The notes beneath the pieces were generated by a model. It searched no databases and was not told the DNA's origin. It saw only the letters and a list, made by a program, of their open reading frames with translations. Shown here one piece after another: positions 49,661-56,554 of a DNA stretch of 64,000 nucleotides. The translations under genes and the position numbers were made by a program. Numbering within the stretch: position 1 is the stretch's first letter; each line of letters starts with the position of its first letter. Source of the DNA: DATBLE01 sp963775695 (lineage in GTDB: Bacteria; Actinomycetota; Thermoleophilia; Gaiellales; Gaiellaceae); the NCBI GenBank assembly GCA_963775695.1, contig CAVZJU010000002.1:124001-188000 (forward strand), given 5' to 3'.

Positions 49661-50328
49661 TGCCGCGGTCCTATATCCCGGAGGCCTGGAAGCGGGTCGG
49701 GCCGAAGAAGGAGCGCATCCTACCGATCATCGAGCGGCTGAGGGCCGAGCACGCCGACGCCGGGATCGCGCTCCGCTTCCGCACCGACGTCGAGCTGCTC
49801 GTCTCCGTGATGCTCTCCGCACAGACGACGGACGTGAACGTCAACCGCGTCACCGAGCGCCTGTTCGAAAAGTACCGCACGCCGGAGGACTACCTCGCCG
49901 TCCCCCAGGAGGAACTCGAGCGCGACGTCTACGCCACCGGGTTCTTCCGGCAGAAGGCGAAGGCGATCCGAGGGACGATGGCGATGCTGATCGAGGAATA
50001 CGACGGGCAGGTGCCGCGCCGGATCGAGGAGCTCGTCCGCTTGCCGGGTGTGGCCCGTAAGACCGCCAACGTCGTTGCAGCAGAGCTCGGCGAGCCGCAG
50101 GGCGTCGTTGTCGACACGCACGTCAGGCGGCTCTCCCAGCGGCTCGGCCTGACCCGGCACGACGACCCGGTGAAGATCGAGCGCGACCTCCAGCGGCTGG
50201 TCCCCCGCGAGCACTGGGGGATCTTCCCGCACCTGTTGATCTGGCACGGCCGTCGAGTGTGCATCGCCCGCGCCCCGCGCTGCGTCGACTGCGTCCTGCT
50301 GGAGCTCTGCCCGTCCTCGCGGGTATAG
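49660..50328 (+). CDS. nth: Endonuclease III
   Basis: 222 residues. It removes oxidised pyrimidines and nicks the strand. LLVSVMLSAQTTDVNVNRVTERLF, the helix-hairpin-helix LPGVARKTANVVAAE with catalytic Lys134, VVDTHVRRLSQRLGL with Asp152, and the iron-sulfur cluster C-x6-C-x2-C-x5-C in CIARAPRCVDCVLLELC are all intact. Its position downstream of the addAB-like pair makes a compact repair cluster. Confidence 0.96.
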   Translation: MPRSYIPEAWKRVGPKKERILPIIERLRAEHADAGIALRFRTDVELLVSVMLSAQTTDVNVNRVTERLFEKYRTPEDYLAVPQEELERDVYATGFFRQKAKAIRGTMAMLIEEYDGQVPRRIEELVRLPGVARKTANVVAAELGEPQGVVVDTHVRRLSQRLGLTRHDDPVKIERDLQRLVPREHWGIFPHLLIWHGRRVCIARAPRCVDCVLLELCPSSRV

Positions 50329-50337
50329 GTTCGCCCG

Positions 50338-50820
50338 GTGCTCGACCTGGAAACGCCACGGCTTCGCCTGCACGCGCTGACCGCCGACGAGGCGAAGGTG
50401 CTTGGCGCCGGCCGGCTGCCCGCCGGCTGGGCGTTCGCGCCCGGGTACCCGCTGCCCGACACGCGGGACGGGGTGGGGCTCTACCTGCGGCACGGTGACC
50501 AGGCGTACGGCTTCCACTTCGTCGTCCGCCTCGCGGACGACCTCGTGGTCGGCGAGATCGGCTTCGTGTCGCCGCCGCGCAGAGGCGTGGTCATGATCGG
50601 GTACGCGATCGTCCCCTCCGCAAGGCGGCAGGGCTACGCGACCGAGGCGATCTCCGCGCTGGCGGATTGGTCGCTCGAGCAGCCCGGGGTCGAGAACGTG
50701 CGGGCCCAGACACTTCCGGACAACGAGCCGTCGATCCGGGCGCTGCTCCGTGCCGGCTTCGAGGAGGACGAGCCGGGTGCGAAGGTGCGCCGATTCGTGA
50801 AGGTCAGGCCCGCGGACTGA
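50338..50820 (+). CDS. GNAT-family acetyltransferase (RimJ-like)
   Basis: 160 residues from a GTG. LDLETPRLRLHALTADEA is typical of RimJ/RimL-type enzymes; motif A is IGYAIVPSARRQGYATEAISALADWSL and the end has ENVRAQTLPDNEPSIRALLRAGFEE. It likely acetylates a protein N terminus or small amine. The last 17 bases overlap the convergent PAS gene. Confidence 0.9.
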   Translation: MLDLETPRLRLHALTADEAKVLGAGRLPAGWAFAPGYPLPDTRDGVGLYLRHGDQAYGFHFVVRLADDLVVGEIGFVSPPRRGVVMIGYAIVPSARRQGYATEAISALADWSLEQPGVENVRAQTLPDNEPSIRALLRAGFEEDEPGAKVRRFVKVRPAD

Positions 50821-51253
50821 GGGCGACCAACAGGCCGCCGTCGTCGTCGTAAGCGGGGAACAGATCGGCGATCACCGGCTTGGCAACGCCCGCCTTCGTC
50901 CGCAGCTCGAGTTGCTCGCCGAGCCTGCGCACGCCCCACTCGAGCGCGAGCGAGACGGGATTCTTGTTCTCGTCGAACCCGTTGAGCCCGAACCGGTCGA
51001 CAACGTCCCGGCCCATCAGCTCGCTCTCGCTGTAACCGGTCAGCTCGAACACGCCGCGTCCGGAAGCGAGGATCCGGCCCTCCTGGTCGCAAACGACGAG
51101 CCCGGTGTTCGGGCCCGGGTAGTAGTCGTCCATCAGCTCGAACAAAAAGCCGAATCCGCAGCGATGGCAGGCGACAGCCTCGTCCGACATGCCCTCGAAC
51201 CCGTCGATGTCGATCGACCGGTCCTTGCAGTTCGGGCAGATGTAGTAGGGCAC
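50804..51253 (-). CDS. Zinc-ribbon and PAS-domain protein
   Basis: 149 residues. A zinc ribbon at the N terminus (C6-x2-C9 in YICPNCK and C29-x2-C32 in ACHRCG) joins a PAS domain (about 48-145) with the typical PGPNTGLVVCDQEGRILASGRGVFELTGYSESELMGRDVVDRFGL. No output domain follows. Such a protein could sense a ligand or redox state and pass it on by protein contact or nucleic-acid binding. I know no named family with this pairing. Confidence 0.8.
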   Translation of the reverse strand: MPYYICPNCKDRSIDIDGFEGMSDEAVACHRCGFGFLFELMDDYYPGPNTGLVVCDQEGRILASGRGVFELTGYSESELMGRDVVDRFGLNGFDENKNPVSLALEWGVRRLGEQLELRTKAGVAKPVIADLFPAYDDDGGLLVALSPRA

Positions 51254-51552
51254 TAGCTCAGGGTAGCCACGGCAGAGTCAGTTCTTCTGGGGGAGCCGAC
51301 TCCGCAGGATGGCGAACGCGCAACGGCGCGTCAGGCCTTGCAGACATCGACTTGGCGGTCACTGTGCCACGGAGCGAGGAGGCGGCGTGCGCGACCCTTG
51401 CCGCCGTTCTCGCGAACCGCTTCGCAGCACGATCTCTGAGCGTGTCGCTAGGGGTGCGTATCCAGGGTTCCTAGGGCCTGGCAGGCGTGCGGGCGAAAAG
51501 CGGTTCCCTGCGCGAACATCGCGGATTGAGGTGCGGTCACGAGGCCGATCGG
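51254..51552. other. 300-base gap without a supported gene
   Basis: Between the PAS gene and the peroxidase promoter. Short open frames on both strands lack start signals and family likeness. A short palindromic patch (CCAGG...CCTGG around 51460-51480) is the only structure I see. Confidence 0.5.
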
Positions 51553-51558
51553 TACCGT
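51553..51558 (+). promoter_or_regulatory. TACCGT -10-like hexamer for the peroxidase gene
   Basis: TANNNT hexamer ending exactly 6 bases before the ATG at 51565. Confidence 0.45.
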
Positions 51559-51564
51559 GAGCCG

Positions 51565-52890
51565 ATGGGCGCAGCACCGCACATCTCCCGCGACCACTGC
51601 CTGTCGCCCGAGCGGGTCGACGCGTCGACCGTCGAGGGCGGCCGGTACGGGCGCATGTTCGACCTGCCGGCTCTGAACGCCGACGAGAGCGAGCACGTGT
51701 TGCACGAGCTCGGTGCGGCCGGCGGCTTCTGCGACGGCGGCGACCGCGAAGGCGACGCACGCGTCGAGGCAGGTTGGCCGTTCTTCGGCCAGTACGTCGC
51801 CCATGACCTCACCGCCGACCGCTCACCCCTGCGCGCGCACGCCGACCTCGACGCGCTGCACAACATGCGCTCGCCGCGCGCGAATCTCGAGTCGCTCTAC
51901 GGCGGCGGCCCTGCCGGATCGCCGTACCTGTACTGCCGCGACGACCCCGCGAAGCTCCTCGAGGACGACGGCGATCTTCCGCGTAACCAGGAAGGCATCG
52001 CGCTGATCGGCGATCCTCGCAACGACGTCCACGTGTTCGTGAGTCAGATGCAGCTCGCGTTCATCCGCGTGCACAATCTCCTCGTCGACCGGTTGCGCGA
52101 GGACGGCGTCGGCGATGCCGAGCTCTTCGACGAGGCGCGGCGGGCGCTTACGTGGCACTACCAGTGGCTGATCCTCGAGGAGTTCCTGCCCGTTCTCGTC
52201 GGCACGGAGCTGGTCGACGATCTCGCCGCGACCGGCGCCCGCTTTTACTACCCGGACGGCAAGCCGTTCATCCCGCTCGAGTTCGCCGACGCTGCCTACC
52301 GCTACGGCCATTCGCAGATACGCCAGCTGTACCAGCTCCAGCCGGACGGGCCGCTCCACCCGGTTTTTCCCGACCTGATCGGGTTCTGTCCAGTCGGCGA
52401 CCACCACGTCGACTGGTCGCTGCTGTTCGACGTCCCCGGTCGACCTCGTGCCCAGCGCGCCAAGCCGATCGACGGTCAACTGCCGCGCTCCTTGATCCAG
52501 CTCCCGGAGGCGATCAGCGGCGCGGTCGACGACGACGCCTACCGCTCGCTCGCCACACGTGACCTCGTGCGAGGAGAGGGCACAGGCTTACCCTCGGGCG
52601 AAGCGGTCGCGCGTCTGATCGGCGCCGTCGTGCTGAACGAGGACGAGCTCGGCCTCCGGCGTCACGGCTGGACCGGCGAGACGCCGCTTTGGCTGTACAT
52701 CCTGCGTGAGTCGTTCGTCCGTCACGACGGTGACCGTCTCGGCGAGGTCGGCGGACGCATCGTCGCCGAGGTTCTGCACGGAGTCATCGCCGCCGATCCC
52801 GAGTCGTACCTCGCCCTCGAGTCCGACTGGTCACCGACGCTGCCCGCCCGCGGCGAGACCTTTCGGCTCACGGATCTCCTCGTTCGTTGA
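51565..52890 (+). CDS. Animal-type heme peroxidase
   Basis: 441 residues. WPFFGQYVAHDLTAD holds the distal His80 with the Gln four residues before, and YRYGHSQIRQLY holds the proximal His249, the two hallmarks of the peroxidase-cyclooxygenase superfamily. The catalytic Arg lies in the intervening helical region (FVSQMQLAFIRVHNLLVDRL also matches). There is no signal peptide, unlike most animal enzymes. It may oxidise halides or phenolic compounds with H2O2; an upstream in-frame GTG would add 26 unrelated residues. Confidence 0.9.
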   Translation: MGAAPHISRDHCLSPERVDASTVEGGRYGRMFDLPALNADESEHVLHELGAAGGFCDGGDREGDARVEAGWPFFGQYVAHDLTADRSPLRAHADLDALHNMRSPRANLESLYGGGPAGSPYLYCRDDPAKLLEDDGDLPRNQEGIALIGDPRNDVHVFVSQMQLAFIRVHNLLVDRLREDGVGDAELFDEARRALTWHYQWLILEEFLPVLVGTELVDDLAATGARFYYPDGKPFIPLEFADAAYRYGHSQIRQLYQLQPDGPLHPVFPDLIGFCPVGDHHVDWSLLFDVPGRPRAQRAKPIDGQLPRSLIQLPEAISGAVDDDAYRSLATRDLVRGEGTGLPSGEAVARLIGAVVLNEDELGLRRHGWTGETPLWLYILRESFVRHDGDRLGEVGGRIVAEVLHGVIAADPESYLALESDWSPTLPARGETFRLTDLLVR

Positions 52891-52895
52891 ACGGT

Positions 52896-52911
52896 GACGG
52901 ACCGATCCGTC
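52896..52911. terminator. Short hairpin between convergent peroxidase and corA genes
   Basis: GACGGA-CCGA-TCCGTC, 6-bp stem, 5 bases after the peroxidase stop. Weak alone, but it is the only structure in the 45-base convergent gap. Confidence 0.35.
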
Positions 52912-52935
52912 TCCGGGACTACTTCGCGCTTCTTC

Positions 52936-53892
52936 TCAGAGCCACTTCTTGCGGCGGAAGTAGAGGATCTGGGCGAGCGAGGTGATCGCGATCAGGCCCA
53001 GAGACCAGTAGTAGCCCCAGCCCCAACGCAGCTCCGGGATGTTGCGGAGTTCTGCCCGTACAGACCGACGATCAGCGTGGGGAGGAGCAGGATCGACGCG
53101 ATCGCGGTCAGCTTCTTCATCACGTCGTTCTGCTCGTTCGCGATCTGGGCCTGGTGGTAGTCGCGCACGCCGGCGAGGAGGTCGCGGGCGAGCTCGAGGT
53201 TGTCCGCCGCACGCAGCAGCTTGTCGTAGGCGTTGCCGAAGTTGAGCTCGACCTCGTGGGTGAAGACCTCCTCGCCTGCGAACTCGACCCGGTTGTCGAT
53301 CACCTCGCGGACCGCGTCCCGGGTCGGGGCGAGCGTACGCCGAATGCGGACCGCGTCCCGGGTCCGGGCGAGCGTACGCCGGATGTGGAGCATGTCGTGG
53401 CGGAGCCCGGACAGCCGGGCACGGATCTTCTCGGACGTCCAGACCTCGACGTTGTCCTCGAGGGCGTCGATCTCGTCGTTGAGCCCGTCGACGAGATCGA
53501 GGAAGTGCTCGGCGACGTCGTCGATCAGGTGGTAGGCGACCATCGCCACGTTGTCCTCGTTGCGGCACGAAGCCTGGGCCGTACTCGGATCCCAGGACGG
53601 CCGGCCGCCCGCCCTCGGGGTCTTCCGGACGGTGACGATCGTGTCGCGGGTGATCACCAGGTCGATCTCCTGGTAGAAGACCTCCTCCTCGGCGGCGTCG
53701 AGCACCGGGACGAGCAGGACGCCGAAGACGTAGTCGCCCTGCGGGTCGAGCTTCGGCCGGGGCTCGTCGTCGTGCCGCGCCGGGGCGAGCAGCTGCTCGG
53801 GCGCCCGCTCGTGCACCGCGGCAGGGAGCTTCGCGTTCAGCTCGTCCGGGCCTGGGGCCGAGCAGGTCGATCCAGCGGGCACCCGCGGCCAT
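52936..53892 (-). pseudogene. CorA-like magnesium transporter, two frameshifts
   Basis: Minus-strand sequence reads MAAGARWIDLLGP, then must change frame at a CCCC run near 53855 to continue PDELNAKLPAAVHERAPEQL. The long middle part has the CorA helical stalk (LLRAADNLELARDLLAGVRDYH, NEQNDVMKKLTAIASILLLP) and TLIVGLYGQN, where GQN replaces GMN as in many actinobacterial paralogues. A second shift near 53047 is needed for the last membrane helix (NIPELRWGWGYYWSLGLIAI, YFRRKKWL). A 39-bp tandem duplication sits in the stalk. Either inactive or affected by sequence errors. Confidence 0.8.
53307..53384 (-). repeat. 39-bp tandem duplication inside corA
   Basis: Two adjacent 39-base units with about two differences encode IRRTLARTRDAVR followed by IRRTLAPTRDAVR. 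The frame is kept; one heptad-rich turn of the stalk helix is doubled. Confidence 0.85.
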
Positions 53893-53926
53893 CAGCGGGC
53901 AACGCTACCGCGGCGCTCGCCTGGAA

Positions 53927-54895
53927 CTAGGTGCGTGGCGCGGCGAGAGCCGCCTGCTCGTGGCCCTCACGAGCGGCCAAGAAACGCTCGGCGTCCAGCG
54001 CCGCCATACAGCCCGAGCCGGCGGCCGTGACCGCCTGCCGGTAGGTGTGGTCCTGGACGTCGCCGGCTGCGAACACGCCGGGGACGTTCGTCTCCGTCGT
54101 GCCCGGCCTGGTCACGAGGTACCCGGTTTCGTCGTGGTCGAGCTGGTCCAGGAAAAGCGCCGTGGTCGGGTCGTGGCCGATCGCGACGAACAGGCCGCTG
54201 GCAGCCAGCTCGCGCGTCTCGTCGCTGTCCGTGTTGCGGAGCAGGAGGGCGCGCATCTTCCCGTCGTCGCCCGCGAGCACCTCCTCGACCACATACGGGG
54301 TGAGGAAGTCGACCTTCTCGTTCGCGCGAGCGCGGTCGATCATGATCTGCGACGCGCGGAACTCGTCGCGGCGGTGGACGAGCGTGACCTTTGAGGCGAA
54401 CTTGGTCAGGAACGTCGCCTCCTCCATCGCCGAGTCGCCGCCGCCGACTACAACCACGTCCTGGTCGCGGTAGAAGGCGCCGTCGCACGTCGCGCAATAC
54501 GTGACCCCTCGGCCCTGGAGTGAGCGCTCGGACTCGAGCCCGAGCTGACGGGCGCTCGCGCCGGTCGCGACGATCACTGCCTCTGCGCGGTACTCGTCGT
54601 CGCCGACCCACACGCGGAACGGCCGCTTTGAGAAATCGACTCGGGTGACGTCGTCCGTCAGGAACTCGGCCCCGAAGCGCTCGGCCTGGTAGCGGAACTC
54701 CTGCATCATTTCGGGCCCCAGCACGCCGTCGGGGTAGCCGGGGTAGTTCTCGACATCGCTCGTGATCATCAGCTGGCCGCCCCACTGGAACCCCTCGATC
54801 ACCAGCGGACGCAGGTTCGCGCGCGCGCTGTACAACGCCGCCGTGTAACCGGCCGGGCCGCCGCCGATCACGATCACCTCACGTATCTCGTCCAT
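53927..54895 (-). CDS. trxB: Thioredoxin reductase
   Basis: 322 residues from the ATG giving MDEIREVIVIGGGPAGYTAALYSARAN (FAD site). The redox pair is CATC in GVTYCATCDGAFYRDQ near residue 138, then the NADPH site DVVVVGGGDSAMEEA and the C-terminal GVFAAGDVQDHTYRQAVTAAGSG. It reduces thioredoxin; no thioredoxin gene is in the window. A TACGTT hexamer lies 9 bases before the ATG. Upstream in-frame sequence belongs to rmuC and does not match the family. Confidence 0.96.
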   Translation of the reverse strand: MDEIREVIVIGGGPAGYTAALYSARANLRPLVIEGFQWGGQLMITSDVENYPGYPDGVLGPEMMQEFRYQAERFGAEFLTDDVTRVDFSKRPFRVWVGDDEYRAEAVIVATGASARQLGLESERSLQGRGVTYCATCDGAFYRDQDVVVVGGGDSAMEEATFLTKFASKVTLVHRRDEFRASQIMIDRARANEKVDFLTPYVVEEVLAGDDGKMRALLLRNTDSDETRELAASGLFVAIGHDPTTALFLDQLDHDETGYLVTRPGTTETNVPGVFAAGDVQDHTYRQAVTAAGSGCMAALDAERFLAAREGHEQAALAAPRT

Positions 54896-54935
54896 ACCTA
54901 GGTAAACGTAGCGCGCCGGTCGGTGATTCCGTTCG

Positions 54936-56084
54936 CTAGGCGGCGTCGGCCGCGGGCGGAGTGAGCTCCGCGCGGGTGAGCTCCGCGGCCGTGAGCGGCA
55001 CGGGCGCCTTCTCGAGCGGCTCGACCTCACCGAGTTCACCCGAAGCCGCGCCGTGCTCCTCGAACTTCCGGGCGGTGACGAGCAGCCGCCGTTCGAGCGA
55101 GCCGGCCGCGTCGTTGTAGGCGCCCACGGCCGTCCCGAGCGCGCGGCCGACTTTCGAGAAGTGAGAGGCGAACACACCCAGCCGCTCATAGAGCTCGCGC
55201 CCGAGAGCTGCGATGTCCCGCGCGTCCTGCGCGATCGTCTCCTGCTGCCAGGCGTACGCGAAGACCTTGAGCAGCCCGATGAGCGACGTCGGCGACGATG
55301 GCAGGACGCCCGACTCGGGGCCGAGCTCGAGCAGGCCGGAATCTGCCTCGCAGGCGGCCCGGAAGAAGGTCTCGTCGGGCAGGAACATGATCACGAACTC
55401 GGGCGCCGGCTCGAACTGCTGCCAGTACCGCTTGGCGGCGAGCCTGCCGATGTGGTCGCGCACCTGGCGGGCGTGCAGCTGGAGGTGGGTCTTCCTGGCA
55501 GGCTCGTCCTCTGCCTCGAGCGCGTCGAGATAGGCCGCCAGCGGCGCCTTGGCGTCGACGACGACCCGCTTGCCGCCGGGCAAGTTGACGACGAGGTCGG
55601 GGATGAGCAGCGAGCCGTCCGCGTCGCGTGTCGTCGCCTGCTCCTGGAAGTCGCAGTGCTGGAGCATCCCGGCGAGCTCGACCACGCGCTTGAGCTGGAT
55701 CTCGCCCCACCGGCCGCGGACGTGGGGCGCCCTCAGTGCCGTGCGCAGATTGCCGGTCTCGGTCCGCAGGCGTTCCTGGCCTTCCGCAAGTGAGCGCACC
55801 TGCTCGGTCAGGGATCCGTACGCCCGCTGGCGCTCCCGGTCGAGCGCCTGTGTCTTCTCGTCGAAGGTCTTCAGGGTCACGGCGATCGGCTGCAACTGGG
55901 ACTGCGCGAGCCGGAGGAACGAGTCCGAGTTTTGCTGCAGTGCCTCGGCCGAGAGCGACCTGAAGGTCGCAGTGACCTCGTCGGCTGCGTAAGGGTGGGC
56001 TGCGGCGCGCTCGCGCTCGCGCAGGAAGAGCCAGACGGCGAGGCCGCCCAGAATTGCACCGACGACGAAGACTCCGATCAGCAT
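54936..56084 (-). CDS. rmuC: DNA recombination protein RmuC homologue
   Basis: 382 residues. One N-terminal membrane helix (LIGVFVVGAILGGLAVWLFL), a coiled coil to about residue 115, and the RmuC domain with RGRWGEIQLKRVVELAGMLQHCDF, PDLVVNLPGGKRVVVDAKAPLAAYL and FVIMFLPDETFFRAACEADSGLL. The DAK and E residues resemble a PD-(D/E)XK nuclease core. In E. coli it limits inversions at short repeats. It is 40 bases from trxB on the same strand. Confidence 0.93.
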   Translation of the reverse strand: MLIGVFVVGAILGGLAVWLFLRERERAAAHPYAADEVTATFRSLSAEALQQNSDSFLRLAQSQLQPIAVTLKTFDEKTQALDRERQRAYGSLTEQVRSLAEGQERLRTETGNLRTALRAPHVRGRWGEIQLKRVVELAGMLQHCDFQEQATTRDADGSLLIPDLVVNLPGGKRVVVDAKAPLAAYLDALEAEDEPARKTHLQLHARQVRDHIGRLAAKRYWQQFEPAPEFVIMFLPDETFFRAACEADSGLLELGPESGVLPSSPTSLIGLLKVFAYAWQQETIAQDARDIAALGRELYERLGVFASHFSKVGRALGTAVGAYNDAAGSLERRLLVTARKFEEHGAASGELGEVEPLEKAPVPLTAAELTRAELTPPAADAA

Positions 56085-56171
56085 CGGGCCGAAGAACGTA
56101 GCGGCGCGGTCGGACGGAGCCGGTTTGTCGAAGCTCGGAGCGGCCTAGTAGGTGGCCGTCACCGGTTCGTC

Positions 56172-56339
56172 TCAGTGCGGGTGGTCGTGCTCGCCGTGCT
56201 CGTCCGGTTCGTTCTCGGGTGGCGTGACGCCGGCCGGCGGGGCGGCGTCTGCGGGCAGCGTCGCCGGGGGCGGCGCCGTTTGCATCCCTTCGACGGCGTC
56301 GTCCTTCTTGCGGCCGAAGAGCTTGTCGAGGAAGCCCAT
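56172..56339 (-). CDS. Small protein with amphipathic start and His-rich tail (55 residues)
   Basis: ATG with AGGAGA 5 bases ahead. MGFLDKLFGRKK forms an amphipathic helix able to touch the membrane; the middle is Pro/Ala-rich; the end EPDEHGEHDHPH has four His among Asp/Glu and could bind Ni, Zn or Cu. No family recognised. It has its own strong promoter and a terminator in its leader, so expression is probably conditional. The rmuC gene follows 87 bases later. Confidence 0.7.
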   Translation of the reverse strand: MGFLDKLFGRKKDDAVEGMQTAPPPATLPADAAPPAGVTPPENEPDEHGEHDHPH

Positions 56340-56383
56340 CAAGTCTCCTGTCGTCGGGTTGAAGGAGTGTTCCCGATCGAGGC

Positions 56384-56426
56384 AAAAAAATGCCAGATCC
56401 GGCGAGCCCGAAGGCCTACCGGATCT
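56384..56426 (-). terminator. Leader terminator/attenuator upstream of the His-tailed protein
   Basis: On the minus strand AGATCCGG...CCGGATCT (56395-56426) with an inner GCC-TTCG-GGC stem, then GGCA and seven T residues (56384-56390). It starts only a few bases after the predicted transcription start, so most transcripts would end as a roughly 50-base RNA unless anti-termination occurs. Confidence 0.75.
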
Positions 56427-56437
56427 GACGGGAGGAA

Positions 56438-56465
56438 TCTATAACGGTCCCGGCAGCGCTGTCAA
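56438..56465 (-). promoter_or_regulatory. Consensus promoter TTGACA-N16-TATAGA
   Basis: TTGACA (56460-56465) and TATAGA (56438-56443), spacing 16, minus strand. It is the closest match to a vegetative promoter in the window and faces the leader terminator and the 55-residue gene. A palindrome GCACG-AAA-CGTGC (56466-56478) touches the -35 box. Confidence 0.75.
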
Positions 56466-56484
56466 GCACGAAACGTGCGCATGT

Positions 56485-56501
56485 TGCGAACGTTTTTCGC
56501 A
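56485..56501. promoter_or_regulatory. Palindrome TGCGAA-N5-TTCGCA in the dinG upstream region
   Basis: Perfect 6-5-6 inverted repeat between the divergent promoter and the DinG-type helicase gene. Its CGAAC...TTCG core resembles actinobacterial SOS boxes only partly, so LexA control is a possibility, not a claim. Confidence 0.4.
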
Positions 56502-56541
56502 CACCGTGGCGAACAGGCGTTCCTCCAGCCGCAGCGCTCCG

Positions 56542-56547
56542 TACGCT
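56542..56547 (+). promoter_or_regulatory. TACGCT -10-like hexamer for the DinG-type gene
   Basis: TANNNT hexamer ending 7 bases before the GTG at 56555. Confidence 0.45.
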
Positions 56548-56554
56548 GTCTCGC

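Noticed and set aside
53018..53060. GQN instead of GMN as a broken CorA selectivity motif
   Set aside because: GQN is, as far as I recall, normal in a group of actinobacterial CorA-like proteins, so only the frameshifts count as damage.
56485..56501. Definite LexA box upstream of the DinG-type gene
   Set aside because: The palindrome matches the actinobacterial SOS consensus only in part, and no lexA or recA gene is here to compare, so it is listed only as a possible operator.
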